Source of the DNA: Fomes fomentarius | Taxonomy: Eukaryota > Basidiomycota > Agaricomycetes > Polyporales > Polyporaceae | DNA: 64,000 nucleotides | NCBI GenBank assembly: GCA_022606135.1 | Contig: JABYQN010000005.1 | Span: 2,170,001 to 2,234,000, forward strand | Direction of reading: 5' to 3' | Shown: piece after piece, positions 34,356 to 51,254 of the stretch | Position numbering within the stretch: the first letter of the stretch is position 1 | How the letters are laid out: each line of letters begins with the position of its first letter | The notes under the pieces: model-generated | Databases searched by the model: none | What the model was told of the DNA's origin: nothing | The model's input: the letters and a program-made list of their open reading frames with translations, nothing else | Made by a program: the position numbers and the translations under genes

Positions 34356-34939
34356 TCGTAGTGAATTGCTCTAGCTTCATCCGGGATAACAGACCGCATT
34401 CTCAGGCTCACGACGAGTCAAACAAGTACAAAGTAGGTGATCAGAACCCCCACAATCAACTACATCAGTTGGGTGATGGATCCTGGAGTCAGATATACGC
34501 GGATATCCAATAGGCCTGTCGGAGAACCGGTACCCATGCCTAACTGTTCACGGGAAACCCGAATTCGTTGGGTTCTATTCCTACTATGCGCGGCTTGGCC
34601 TGCAGGGGGCATATGAGACGGAATGCGCAACGGCTCAGAGCCCCGAGACCGCCTTAAGCTCGCATGAGAAGTCGAGAAGTACAGGAAAGGACGGTTGTGA
34701 GATTGAAAGTGTGGATCGATATCGAAATCGAAAGTTTCGTGACATCCATCAGTCACGTCCCGTAATCTTTACTCTGTGACAGCGTGACGGCACGCGCGCC
34801 CGAAACGCCGGCCGCACTTTCGAACAAACCAACTTGAACGTGTAACGTGGCTCGTCTTTACCTTGACAAAAGGTGAGTCATAAAGTTTGCTTTCAGCTTT
34901 GTTTCCGTCTTTCAACCTTCTTTTCTCTACACAGTGAAA
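34356..34939. other. intergenic, no gene recognised
   Basis: Apart from the short duplicated block near 34398-34445 nothing is recognised. The last hundred bases hold the promoter of paralogue B. Confidence 0.5.
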
Positions 34940-36513
34940 ATGACAGAATTGAAACAGAAGGACACTTTGGACAATGAGCACCTCCCCAACGTGAGTGGTG
35001 ACCCCGATTCGGATGTTTTAGCACATACTCATTCAGGACGACCTAGCTCCCCTATGATATAAATCGGGAGTATTACAAACCTCTTCATAATGAAATGCTT
35101 CCCTTTTGGAAATCGTACAGGTCTTGGTTCGCTTCGCACGGCTTCTCCCTCTATGATATTGGCCTTGCGACGCCGTCCGACGACCTGGAGTCATGGCTTG
35201 CACCTCCTATCACAACTTGTGCAAGATTCCCGTATGCTCTTCGCCTCAGCCCTAGTAGTGATGTGACATACGGGAGAAGGATTGAGGTGAGCTCTCAGAT
35301 ACATGAGATCATGGCAGTCGCTAATCACTCTACAGTCTAAATTTGCGTTTGCTCAGGATTCAGCAAGTCATGATCTATGCGTGAAGATCATCAAACGGGA
35401 CTCTATCGAGCACCGTGTCAACCAATATCTTATGGATACCATGAAATCACAGGAGGCCTCTGTGTTTCCATTTGTTCTACAGCCAGTTGCGATCCTTGAT
35501 ACACCTTATGACTTCATGTTCATGATCTCCCCATTGTGAGTGATCAAGCCGTCTACCTAAGACGTACATTGACATTAGGTAGATGGGGTGACTGTAGCTT
35601 AAAACGTTTCACAACTGTTCGCCAGATCCTCGGATTCATCAGATGCGTGCTCACGGTTCGTGTTTGGAGCCTGTGTTAGAACGTGGAATCTTGTAACTTA
35701 TCTTCTGCAAAGGGACTATCATTCCTGCACGAGCATCGGATCGCTCATCGTGTGCGCTTTTGTCATCGGTTTGCCATTTACGTAGAGTCTGATCTTCCTA
35801 CAGGACATCAATGACAGAAACATCCTGACGAACGGATACTGTCCTGGCGTGGATGTCATGGATGCAAGAAGTATTGCCTGCGAGCACTCGTGCACCCCAT
35901 CTGCCTCATTCTGCCTCATGGATTTTGATCTGGCGATACAGCTTCCCCTCGACGTATCGCTCAAAGGGTGTCGCAGACCTTTACAAGAGGCTTTCCGTGG
36001 ATCGCCCCAATACCACCCTTCTGATTACTCGCTTGCGCAGCCAGAGTACAATCCATTTGCATTTGATGTCGGGTGCCTTGGAATGGTTTTCATATGTTAC
36101 TTCGCGGTGCGTACCTCGGCTCGCTCAGTCAATAACATAAAGTTGACAAGGACTATTGCCTACATCAGGAGGCTTTCTCCAAGGCGCCGTGTTTGGCGGC
36201 ACTTTGTGCGAAGATGACGACATACGTTGTCGAAGAGCGGTTCACTGCTGCGGAAGCCCTCTCGTTCTACAACGATCGCATGTTGGCATTGCCAGACGAG
36301 CAGCTCGACTCGACTGTGATGCTGAAACCATGTTACAAACCTCTGAGCGACCCAGAGCTATACTGGTCACTACTTACTCCTGAGGACCGTCATGCTTGGA
36401 GAGCCTATCGGGCACCACAGGAATCCTGGGGACGCAGATTTCTGCGTTGGATGGCTGATACGGAGATTGGATGGAGATTTCTTTTGTTCATGCGGGGCAC
36501 ACTCCGTATTTAG
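34940..36513 (+). CDS. fungal kinase-like protein, paralogue B
   Basis: Seven exons (34940-34990, 35047-35286, 35336-35535, 35583-35655, 35713-35751, 35804-36106, 36169-36513) sum to 1251 nt, 416 residues, with consistent phases. The C lobe reads GLSFLHEHRIAHRDINDRNI (HRD loop with the downstream Asn), FCLMDFDLAIQLP (DFD in place of DFG), YNPFAFDVGCLGMVF and MTTYVVEERFTAAEAL. The end is YWSLLTPEDRHAW then FLLFMRGTLRI. The exon layout is shared with paralogue A at 30612. Such HRD-containing kinase-like families are expanded in Agaricomycetes and their substrates are unknown. No signal peptide or membrane segment. Confidence 0.82.
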
Positions 36514-37363
36514 ATCCATATCTTCCTCCGGTCAATTATACGCCATTTCAGTAACGCTATCAACGTAGATGTCTACGATTGTTCTTTGAGCAATACCTCG
36601 TACGTCTTCTTTGAGAAGTCTCGTTCTCGATCACCATGCCTAGACCTGCATCGAACAGGTCAAAGTGCAAAAACAAGAAGTAGTCGGACCTAGTTCCAGT
36701 GGTCTCCGGTCCACCACCGCACGCTCGAAGGAACTCGGGCGAGCGATGCATAGCGTTACATCCGGGAAGCTCAATTTGTGCATTCAATCCTGAAAGTTCG
36801 ATTCAATGGCGGGATCCGAGCGTTGAACATACGGTCACGCGTCGTGTCCGACAGTCCTTGAGGGAACCTCCAGTGACAGCTACATATTAATATTGTGGGG
36901 GTGGTGCTGGACCTCAAGGAATTCATTCAGTACACAGTAACACTAGCGACCTTGAATTTCCGGCGCGGGATCCGAGATAAGGCGCCGACGGCGGCTGGGA
37001 GATCCAGATCGTATCATGTGGCCGCCTGTCTTGCATGCGCTGCGTCGAATGAGAATGGTCCTATTTGAAGTGGGAGGGCGATAACCACATACATTGATGC
37101 TGATGACACTAATAGTGACAGTGGGCGACCGTCAACGGAACACCTCAGCAGTCGTCGCGGTCCCAGGCCTCTCGGACCGCGTGCACTGCACATGTTGTAC
37201 CTCCCGATGATGCCATAGTAAGCATGCATGCTATGCTTAGGCACAATTTCCCCGCAGTCCCACAATCCACTTATCTCTACGACGGTCCACGAGATGGCAC
37301 GTCCCTCCTTATCCTCCCTCTTTCCTCTACCACCATCTCCATTGACGACTTCGAGCGACACTC
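36514..37363. other. intergenic with a relic of gene C
   Basis: 36592-36685 is a relic (own entry). Otherwise no gene. The stretch before 37364 is the bleomycin hydrolase promoter and leader. Confidence 0.5.
36592..36685 (+). pseudogene. relic of gene C (exon 3 end and following intron)
   Basis: Matches 33436-33540 in order: GAGCAA, CTCGTACGTCTTCT, GATCACCATG, GAACAG.TCAAA and an AACAAGAA/ACAAGAAC end. It covers the end of exon 3, all of intron 3 and the start of exon 4 of gene C. It directly abuts the paralogue B 3' flank, so the DNA that corresponds to 32665-33436 has been lost here. Confidence 0.7.
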
Positions 37364-39163
37364 ATGGGCTCAGCACCGTCCAAGACTGCACACACCGAGT
37401 CGCGTGACTCCGAGAAGGCGACTTATGTCGCCGAGGAGCTCGCCACCTCCCTCGCGGACCTCCGCCTAGCGGCTCCAATCTCTGCTGACGGTGCGCTTTC
37501 GCTCGGACATGTCAACAGCTGGGAGGACGCTGTTGCCCAGTCGCCGAAGCTCCAGCTCTCGCGCACCATCCTGAACCACGCCAACATTCGCGAGGCCCTC
37601 GTTTCACGTTCAGCCCAGATCGCTGACAGGCACGTCTTCAACACTGAGGTCGACTTCAAGACGAACCCGATAACGAACCAGAAGAGCTCCGGCCGGTGCT
37701 GGCTCTTCGCCACGACCAACGTGCTGAGGTACAATATCAGCAAGAAGCTCAACCTCGCCGACTTCCAGCTCTCACAGGTACGCTGCAGATAGCTGGCTAT
37801 TTGTGCGCACTGATAAGCCCACGCCGGCGACACGCAGGCGTACCTCTTCTTCTGGGACAAGCTGAACAAGTCCAACTACTACCTCGAGCTCTCTATCGAG
37901 AATGCCGACTTGCCCGTGGACGACCGGTTGGTGTCGTACCTCGCGAAGGACCTCATTAGCGATGGCGGTCAATGGGACATGGTTGTGAACTTGCTCGAGG
38001 TACGCCATTCTAAATACAACTTTATTCCACGCGCATTCTCAATCCTCGCACGCGTAACGGCAGACCTACGGTGTCGTCCCCCAGCCTATCTACCCCGAGT
38101 CGCTTCACTCCTCGCTCTCGTCCCCAATCAACACGCTCCTCAAGACCAAGCTGCGCGAGCACGCGCTCATCCTCCGCGACCTCTCCTCCTCCCTGCGCAC
38201 GAACTCGTCACTGTCCGAAGAGGCCATCTTGCAGACGCTCCGTGCGAAGAAAGAGGAGCTCCTCAAGGATGTATACGTTGTGATGAGCGCGACACTGGGC
38301 GTACCGCCGAAGCCCGACGAGGAATTCACTTGGGACTACTATGACAAGGACGGCAAGCCGGGCTCGTGGACTGGCACGCCCAAGCAGTTCTACAAGACGT
38401 TCGCGTACGACAAGTACTCGGTAAGCACTTTCTTCTACATTGAGACTGAGTGCCATTGACGGTATCGCGTATAGCCCGCCGACTCGTTCTCGCTGATCAA
38501 TGACCCGCGCAACGAGTACGGCAAGCTCTACACCGTCGACAAGCTTGGCAACATCTGGAACGCCCGCCCCGTCCTCTGTGCGTATCATTCTGATTGCGCT
38601 CCTATCGTGCTTGGCTAACCGCCCCCGTGAATGCAGACGTCAACACGGAGATCGACAACCTCAAGCAAGCAGTCGTGAAGCAAGTCAAAGCCGGCCTACC
38701 CGTCTTCTTCGGCTGCGACGTCGGCCAATTCTCCGACAGGCAGGCGGGGATCATGGACACGGCACTGTTCGAGTACGAGGCCGCGTTCGACATCAAGTTC
38801 GGGCTGTCTAAGGCGGACCGCCTGCGCACGAACGAGTCCTCGATGACGCACGCGATGGTCATCTCTGGGGTGCACCTCGACGCGGCAGGCAAGCCCGTGC
38901 GGTACAAGGTCGAGAACTCGTGGGGGGACGCCGTCGGGAACAAGGGCTACTTTGTGATGACGGACGCGTGGTTTGAACAATTTGTGTACCAGGTGGTCAT
39001 CCCGAAGGCGCTCGCGCCCAAGGAGCTTGCGAAGGTGTTCGAGGGTGGGCAGTGGACGGTGTTGCCCTCGTGGGACCCCATGGTGAGTCGTTGGTTCTTT
39101 TGCTGGACTGTTGGGTGTCGGAACCGTTGGGCTGATGTTGCGATGCAGGGCTCCTTGGCATGA
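37364..39163 (+). CDS. BLH1: bleomycin hydrolase (peptidase C1B)
   Basis: Six exons (37364-37777, 37838-37999, 38064-38420, 38475-38577, 38637-39082, 39149-39163) sum to 1497 nt, 498 residues. This papain-like cysteine aminopeptidase, usually a homohexamer in the cytosol, trims peptides and hydrolyses homocysteine thiolactone and bleomycin. The catalytic triad is visible: Cys in NQKSSGRCWLFATTNV, His in SSMTHAMVISGV and Asn in YKVENSWGDAVGNKGY. Other family blocks are LSQAYLFFWDKLNKSNYYLE, ISDGGQWDMVVNLLE and GLPVFFGCDVGQFSD. The protein ends in LPSWDPMGSLA, the C-terminal arm that lies in the active-site cleft. It begins MGSAPSK, which fits an N-myristoylation signal; membrane association is inference. 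Confidence 0.96.
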
Positions 39164-40225
39164 TAAGCAGAGGTTGGTGCAGGTGCATGTTGTATATTGC
39201 TTATCTATACATATGTACTCTGGAAGGGAAGGTCAGTGGTTGCTCGAATTTGGCTGGCGAAGTGGATCAAGACACCGACCTACAAGCTTGATATGTCGAA
39301 CTATCGTTGCAGGCGTTACAGTCCTCGCACTCCGACCGATGTCCGTCAGCGGCACCGCCCCGTGTGTCCAGATCATTTTGAATCTCATACACTGTCATCC
39401 TTGGTGCGAACATTATCTTGCTAGTCGTGCTCGCCGTGCTAGCGGAGGCTGCTGATATGTATAAGGGCGCCCAAGGAAGAGACGATTGAAGGGCCGGAGA
39501 GTGTGCGTGGAGTCTTGACGGGTTAACCGATGAATCCATGTTAGAGTTGTCAGTATTGCAGCGTGTTTAGTCATACTCCGTCAGCAGCATACGAGAGCAT
39601 AAGGATCGCAGACCAAGCGCTTAGTCAGAAGAGATCGGGGGCACAGCCACTCACTGGTCCGACCTCCGAGTTGGAGGTCGGTGACGTGGATCCTGCGTGG
39701 ATCTCAAACCTTGCACTCCTCCAATGCACAACTCTAATTCTTTGGCCCAGGACATATTTACTCTGCGTGTTGCAGCCTGCTTGTAGTTGGTTTCTGATAC
39801 GACTAACGCATTGCTTGTCGGTCAGCTCAATCCGAATGTTGACATCCGCACGTGGAATGCATACTCCACTGGCATCCACTGGTTCGAACCACAATCTGGC
39901 AGACCCGTCAAGCGCATCCAGCTGTAGATCATCCTTCCGTCGCGACGGAGCGGGTGCTGTGCACCGTCGATGTATTAACGTCGTGATCTCGCCCATGGGG
40001 TTGGTTCCTGCTCCTGTTATACGACTGTCGGGTCGATCAAAACAGACAACTTTGCAAGCCAACTTTCGGAAGCCTTACTTTGGATGTGAGTAACACCACA
40101 TGACTTTGACATAGATGTGAGTATATAATCTTCGACGTCTTCGCTTTTCCCTCCACTTCTCACATCACCTCTGCCTATTCATTGATTCCATCCAACCTCC
40201 GTCACTACCTGACGATTTCGTCATC
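39164..40225. other. intergenic, no gene recognised
   Basis: A 145-codon minus-strand frame (39625-40062) is open but shows no domain, and I would not call it a gene. The last 100 bp carries TATATAAT near 40122, a likely TATA element for the Thr-rich gene. Confidence 0.45.
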
Positions 40226-41281
40226 ATGTTCCCGCCTACTGTTCTTACATTTATTACCGTTGTTCTCGCTGCGACCGCTAGTGTTCAAAGCAGAGGTATG
40301 AATTTCTGCTCTTCAAACTACTTGGTATTCTCACTGATCAATCTCTCAGCTGTGTACTCTGTCACGAGCGTAGTCGACTCCACATACCCGAACAGCGTAG
40401 CATCGCACTATGCTCCTCGAGGCGACTATCACCCTCACGCAATGGTTGTTCGTCAAGATACCTCGGAGCAGCTTGCAGAGTCCGCGACCTCGGCTCCGGC
40501 GTTGAGCTCGGCGCAGTCAACAGGCATTGCCTCTGACAGTGCCAGCACGACTGATGCTACAGCGTCTGGGTCCACTACCACCGACGTGTTGACCACGACA
40601 GGTACAACCACTGTAACAGAGACGACCACCGGTGTCGACACCTCCACCATGACTGCTGCGACGGCGTTCACCGCCGGTGATATACCCGTCACAACTACCC
40701 TCATCGCCACTTATGTCATGTCCACTACTGGTACAACCGAATTGGTCGAGACCACCACTGGGACTACCATGACGACTGCTGTTGTTAGTGTGTCCACTCC
40801 GACCGACTCTGCGACGACGTCCGAGTCGGTCGACGGCGCGGCTGCAAGTGCGCAGAACACCACCACTGCAGCGGCCACGAGCACAGTGTTTGTGCCTGTT
40901 GTAATCGAGAGCGCCACGAGCGATCCAACCTCTCCTGCAGCGACTGCATCTACTATGGTCAGTGACACCAGCATGGAGGTGACAAGTTACGCTGACTCGG
41001 TCTCCACAATCCAGTTCATGAGCGTCGCTGATGCCTTTGGCGGGCCGAACACATCGTTCGATGCCAGCTCGGCGACGAGCGAGTCCATGATCGATGGGAC
41101 TCCTTCTGCGACCACCACGTCTGGCCAGCCGCAGGGAACGACCACGGTCACGGTCTTCGCAGTTGTGACGGTCGCTAGCACAGTGACCATCGCGCCCCCC
41201 ACTATTACCGTGACAAGTACACTGGATCGCGGCTCAACCGCACGCGCTGTCACTGCTACTGTTCCCTCGGCCACGAATTGA
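40226..41281 (+). CDS. secreted Ser/Thr-rich low-complexity protein
   Basis: The start gives a signal peptide, MFPPTVLTFITVVLAATASV. Exon 1 ends at 40295, a 54-nt intron (40296-40349) follows, then one exon to 41281; about 333 residues. The mature part is dominated by Thr, Ser, Ala and Val (repeated TTTGTTTVTET, STMVSDTSM, TVTVFAVVTVASTVTIAPP), like heavily O-mannosylated fungal surface or wall proteins. No catalytic domain is seen and no GPI-like hydrophobic tail follows. The intron length is a multiple of three and lacks an in-frame stop, so retention would also be translated. A Thr-rich frame (TTITSTVTRTTTI) appears downstream near 41340-41390 out of phase, so the 3' end may be mis-modelled. 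Confidence 0.7.
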   Translation: MFPPTVLTFITVVLAATASVQSRGMNFCSSNYLVFSLINLSAVYSVTSVVDSTYPNSVASHYAPRGDYHPHAMVVRQDTSEQLAESATSAPALSSAQSTGIASDSASTTDATASGSTTTDVLTTTGTTTVTETTTGVDTSTMTAATAFTAGDIPVTTTLIATYVMSTTGTTELVETTTGTTMTTAVVSVSTPTDSATTSESVDGAAASAQNTTTAAATSTVFVPVVIESATSDPTSPAATASTMVSDTSMEVTSYADSVSTIQFMSVADAFGGPNTSFDASSATSESMIDGTPSATTTSGQPQGTTTVTVFAVVTVASTVTIAPPTITVTSTLDRGSTARAVTATVPSATN

Positions 41282-41729
41282 AACACTGTCCAGCGCAGGA
41301 CGTCGGTCAATATCACGCACTCCGACCACGATTCACAACGCTCACTACGATCACCTCCACCGTCACTCGTACGACGACGATCCGTACCCCGCCAAGTTTG
41401 AACGAGAGAACAAAGTCCACCGTCTAACCCACTGAAGCTTTATCGCCATGATCATATTGTCTCGGGGATCAATCTCTCAATTAGCAGTATCATAGTCTCT
41501 ACTATCTGATCCGGTTCATGATGCGATAGATACATACCCCCAATCATATATGATAATATGATAAACTTTTCTTTGCCCCCGCGCGTGAGGTCCATGACCA
41601 AGCGCTTGTCTTGTGCGCGTGCGCAATAGCTTGCACAACACAATTTGAATGACAGACCGCATCACCAACTCCCTCGATAGTCTCTCGACAATTCATGCTA
41701 TTCAATCACACGCCTGAACTCGCCTCGCC
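41282..41729. other. intergenic, possible extra Thr-rich exon
   Basis: Contains a short frame near 41340-41430 reading TTITSTVTRTTTI, similar in composition to the upstream protein. No splice pair links it convincingly. The rest is the promoter of the beta-lactamase-like gene. Confidence 0.35.
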
Positions 41730-43728
41730 ATGTTCGCGCTGCTCTTGAGATTATTCTTGACTTCAACAACCGTCCGAGCGGCAACGCAAGTCTTTTTCCA
41801 GCAGCCTACCACATCCGATAGCCTCATTTCTCCCCAATTCGGCTCATTCATTGACGAGATACGGAATAATGGATCAATACCCGGTATTTCCATCGGGGTA
41901 GTCCGTCTTGACAATGAGCAGAAGCCAGTTGCGCAGCTGGGGTCGTGGGGGCAGAAGACGGAGGACGGGGACGGTCATGATCTCACTCCGGATGTGCGTA
42001 ACTCTAACTTCAACATCATATGATGTAGGCACTGCATCGAGCTAAGACATACATATTATTCCGGGCAGACGCTATTTGGTCTCGCCTCGTGCTCGAAAGC
42101 GTTCCTCGCGACTTCAGTAGGGCTGCTCATCGACGACTTCGCGCATGGGCGCAACAAGACACCCCTTCCTCCTAAAGTGACTCATTTCGACTACGACACC
42201 AAGGTTACAGATATCCTCCCTGATGAGTTGGGATGGAGCTTGCACGACCTGGATGGAGACATGTGGGCGACGCGCAAGGCCAGCATCCGTGACATCCTAG
42301 GACACGTCTCTGGGCTACCGCGTCACGACTATACCTATTATCCGGACGACCAGCCGGAAGATGTTATACGTAGGATGGGCGGTTTGCGCACGGCGTACGA
42401 GTTGCGCGAGAAGTGGTCATACAACAATCAGGTGCGTGCATCTTCACTCTTACCCAGTAGGTCACTGGCAGGCCCCAAGTCTTACTTCAAAACATCCATT
42501 AAAGATGTACATGCTCGGCGCGTACCTGGTCTCTCACTATGCTGGTGTGCCCTATCACCAGTATGCTACTGAGAAGATCTTCGAGCCCCTCGACATGTCC
42601 TCTACCACCTTCTTTCCATCTGCTGCCCACCGCTCCGGTAAGCTGACCCACAGCTGGACAAGGGACGGACGTCGCATTCCATACTGGTTCGACGACAACA
42701 TGGCGGCACTAAAGGCGGGTCCTGGCGGTATCATATCCAACGCGGAAGACATGGTCAGATGGCTCGCTGTTTGGTTGAACGAGGGCGTCGACCCTGTATC
42801 CGGTCAGACCATCTTTCCCCAGAGCGTATACGAGGCTACAACCGCCGCTCAGCATGTGGTCTACGGACAACCTTCAGCTAGGTCTAGCAGTATTGTTGGC
42901 TATGGAATGGGCTGGCAGCGATGGCACTATGGCGGAATTGAGGTTCGACTTCATTTTCATCATGCGTGCTGCGTGCTGTCTTATATACTGGCGATGCAGA
43001 TTGTGAATCATGGAGGCGGCATCCCAGGCTTCTCACTCCTGACTTCGTTCTCTCCTAGCCACAACGTCGGAATATTCGTCGCAGCGAATGCAGCTGAGAA
43101 AAGCGTGTACACAAATGCCATCCTAACTCACACGCTTGACGTCCTCTTCGGCCAGCAGACTTCCGAAAATGGTGAACTGCGAAGGTATGAGCGAGTTCTA
43201 TATCGTCTTCGCATCCGGTGAGCTGACAATCACAGTAGCAGCTTGGAAGAATTACAGACTGTCCACAAACCACTCGACGTTCGCCCGCCATCCTTTGAAC
43301 TCGACGCATACACCGGCGAATACACCGCTTTCGGATACAAGCGCATCGTCCTCTGTTCCTCTAAGAGCCGGTCCGAATACTGCAAGGACGTTCTAGCTGA
43401 TTTCTCCACTGTTGACGGCTCCACCGCGAGCCTCTACAGCACCTACAAGAGCATCTGGACCACGCACGCACGGCTAGAGCATTTCTCAGGAGATGTCTTC
43501 AACATCACGTTCACCTCACTATTTCCTCAGGGATATGGCAGGAATACTAGCGCTTTTGAAGATTTTGAGGTTGGCAGCGGGGATGGATGGGTGGAGTTCG
43601 TCGTTCGTGGTGACAAGGTGGCGGGTTTCTCGCTTGTCTTGGACGAGGATGCCGTTGCAGCCAGAGCAAGGCATCTCGGCGGAGGACATCTGCCCGAAAC
43701 GGGAGATGCTTGGTTTGTGAAGACATGA
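41730..43728 (+). CDS. secreted serine hydrolase, beta-lactamase/penicillin-binding-protein-like
   Basis: Five exons (41730-41993, 42069-42431, 42505-42942, 43000-43184, 43239-43728) sum to 1740 nt, 579 residues. A signal peptide (MFALLLRLFLTSTTVRA) precedes the domain. Class C-type motifs are present: SxxK as SCSK in LFGLASCSKAFLA, YxN as YNN in EKWSYNNQ, and HGG in IVNHGGGIPGF in place of KTG. LGHVSGLPRHDY and AGPGGIISNAEDMVRWL are typical of the family. A C-terminal domain of about 160 residues follows. These enzymes act as esterases, peptidases or lactamases; the substrate here is unknown. The fungal context argues against antibiotic resistance as the main role. Confidence 0.9.
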
Positions 43729-48806
<5,078 letters not shown>

Positions 48807-49150
48807 GCGGCTCACGTCTTCCTTTCCTCGCACGGAGATGGGGTCTTGAGCTCTCTGCTCTCCTTGGTTTCCTAGAGTTGTGTGTATGTACCGTATTCAC
48901 TAGTATCCTGTGGCTTTCGTGGCTTGGCAGTCGAGAGCTCGAGCTCTCGCTGTCTTACCTCGGATGTCTTTTGTAGTGTCTTTCGATTGCACTGCAATAC
49001 GAGCAATCTTGCCCGGCCAAATCGTTATCCCCGCGAATTCGAATACCAACGGTACTAATCTTGAGTACACTTCTAACGCAGCGACAACTTCGTCTCCCTC
49101 AGCCTAGAGCGTTAGTACGGCTTCCAAGGAGCTAAAAGTTGGCCCAATGG
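48807..49150. other. 3' region of the peroxidase gene
   Basis: No gene. This stretch is homologous to the downstream part of the pseudogene at 51255-51830 and so was part of the duplicated segment. Confidence 0.6.
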
Positions 49151-49650
49151 ATGCCTGACACCTTCTGCTTCCGCCGAGAGTCTCCCTTCAACTCGCTAGC
49201 ATACGTTATGCGGTTGAAGACCACGTACGAGGGCACGACTCTCTCCGACTCCGTGGGGATACCACCCGAGTTCTGGTTTGAGTGGACCGAGCCAGAGATC
49301 CTCGTCGCGCGTCCTCCACCCCCGCAGTCCAAGGCGAACAGGATCCGTGCGTCGTGGAATCACGCGCGCAGTCGTGCCCAAAGCACGTATTGTGTGATTG
49401 CTAGCGACTAACGTCTTCTATAGAGAAGACCAATGTCTTCTTCTGTGACCAGGAGAAGGGTGGCATCACCCATGGAGACACTCATTTAGCGACCCACCAT
49501 CTCGTTCGATGCAACAACCGCGACAACGATGAAGAAGCGACGAAGAATATCTCCGCGTTGGCTGGCTCAGATGGATCTGATGGAGAAACTGTTACAGCCG
49601 CGCTCGCCTCCGTCTTAACGCAGTGTGTACAACGATACGCATATCTGTAA
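49151..49650 (+). CDS. small unknown protein, 140 residues
   Basis: Two exons (49151-49346 and 49424-49650) sum to 423 nt. The 77-nt intron has a GTGCGT donor, a CTAAC branch-site-like string 12 nt before the acceptor and a TAG acceptor, which makes a real spliced gene likely. The protein starts MPDTFCFRRESPFNSLAYVM; notable stretches are IPPEFWFEWTEPEILVARP, FFCDQEKGGITHGD and an acidic ALAGSDGSDGE. No signal peptide, membrane helix or known domain is recognised. It sits 345 bp downstream of the peroxidase gene in the same orientation; whether it has a related role is unknown. Confidence 0.5.
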
Positions 49651-49709
49651 CATTGACATCTGCGTTGTATCCTTTAGCGTGCATGATCAGATCTGTGTCC
49701 TCGAAGCAC

Positions 49710-51012
49710 TCACCACACGCCAAGCTTCGTCCTCAGCACCCTAGCCCGGTCCAAGACAGCATCCGCCTCCAGGTAACAGCCCTTTAGCCAGCGATTAGTC
49801 TCCTCGTCGTTGCTCTCCGCCTCGCGCTCAGTGAACGCGGTCCGCGCGTGCAATACCCGCCGATTGTCAAACAGCACGGCGTCGCCCTCCTTAAGGAGAT
49901 ACTCATACCGATGCGCCGGGTCCTCCAACGCCTTCGTAAACTTCGCCAGGGCAGTGTAGAACGCCGGAGGTGTCTCGACAGGGAGCGGGGCTTGGAAGGG
50001 GGGAGAGTAGTTAATAAACTCGACCAGATGCTCGCCAGTGGTGGGAGAGGGGAAGCGAGAGAGCTGGATCGTAGGGTGGGTGTAGTGCAGATGATGGCCG
50101 TCGTTGACGTAGTGGAACGCGACGGGCGTTGTTGCCAGTGTCTCGAATGCGACGGGGTCCTCGACGCGGAGCTTGGATGCAACGTAAGCAGCATCGACGA
50201 AGATGGAGGTTCCACCTTCGACACGGTTACGGAGGCAGTGAAGGATCTGGTAGCGCGGGGGATGCTGGAAGTATCTGTGACAAAAACAAGAACATCAGTC
50301 TGAATGTGGAATGAGCTGTGGGATGTACTGACAAGAGGTCCATGTGCAGACCGAGATCGACATTGGTGTATGCGATGTTGCGACTGTTTTTGATGTTCTT
50401 GACGTCCCAGGTCTCGCCATAGAACGTCCGGCGAATCTCCCCAAACTGTTCACCGAGCTTTCGCAGCTCGCACTCTTCGTGGGAAGTTTTCTCATGGGGA
50501 ACCGAGGTGACGAAGAGGAGACCGTAGCGCGTGAGCTGGGTGATAGCGCTGAGCTGTCCAGAGGGCGTCTTGAGTGTCTCGTATGGTAGGTAGAGATCGC
50601 GCTCTGTTTTGAGGCGCTTGACGTCCCATTCTACCTTGTCAACATCGCGATGGAACGACTGAACGGTCTCTGGAGACGCATATCGCTCCAAGAACTCCGT
50701 GCTGTACTGCGATTGATGACCAGACTCCCAGGTTATGCAGACGCCATCATGAGATACTTGTACACCCTCCGAGGCTGGGGAGATGTGAGGGGAGAAGTCT
50801 GAACTTCGATGTAGTTTCTGCCGTGTCGACGGGTGTAGACAAGTCCGACATTGGCACGAATCCCGGAGCCAGACGTACGGGTACGAGCGGCCATTGTACC
50901 TGAGCGCGTTTTGTTCGTTGCGGCGTGTGACCGAGTAGGAGAAACCGCGGCGGGTGGTGGTTAAAAGCGAGTGTACCGGCGCGAACCTAATTGAGAGGGG
51001 TAATAGCGACAT
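49710..51012 (-). CDS. BBOX1: gamma-butyrobetaine dioxygenase-like 2-oxoglutarate oxygenase
   Basis: Two exons on the minus strand (51012-50333, 50274-49710) sum to 1245 nt, 414 residues. The N terminus (SIRFAPVHSLLTTTRRGFSYSVTRR) looks like a mitochondrial presequence. A zinc-binding N-terminal domain follows, with WLRDSCQCRTCLHPSTRQ supplying Cys ligands. The TauD/TfdA-type oxygenase domain has the Fe(II) ligands His and Asp in LGLHMDLL and the distal His in NRRVLHART, then NRWLKGCYLE. The enzyme hydroxylates gamma-butyrobetaine to carnitine, or trimethyllysine in the sister family; length and motifs do not fully separate the two. One intron of 59 nt interrupts the codon after the HxD motif. 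Confidence 0.9.
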
Positions 51013-51254
51013 TGTGGTGCGGAGCTAACTCTCGAATGTTATCATGGTGGCGGTGCCCCGACAATATCCGAAAACAACATCCGACATGCCCAATATGGAA
51101 TTGGAATATGTAGGACAACACCGTTCCTCAACTTGAACTTTGGACTGAGGCTTGGACTCTTCAAGTTTTCAAGTTTGATCGTACTAGCTGGTTAACTTTC
51201 CTGCAATACCCGGACGGCATTGTAGAGGCAAGTTCAAGCTGACCCTGCTCATAC

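Noticed and set aside
32208..37000. Secondary-metabolite gene cluster around the accessory region
   Set aside because: No synthase, P450, transporter or pathway regulator is present near the kinase-like genes.
39625..40062. 145-codon minus-strand open frame
   Set aside because: No homology recognised and no supporting promoter or splice features.
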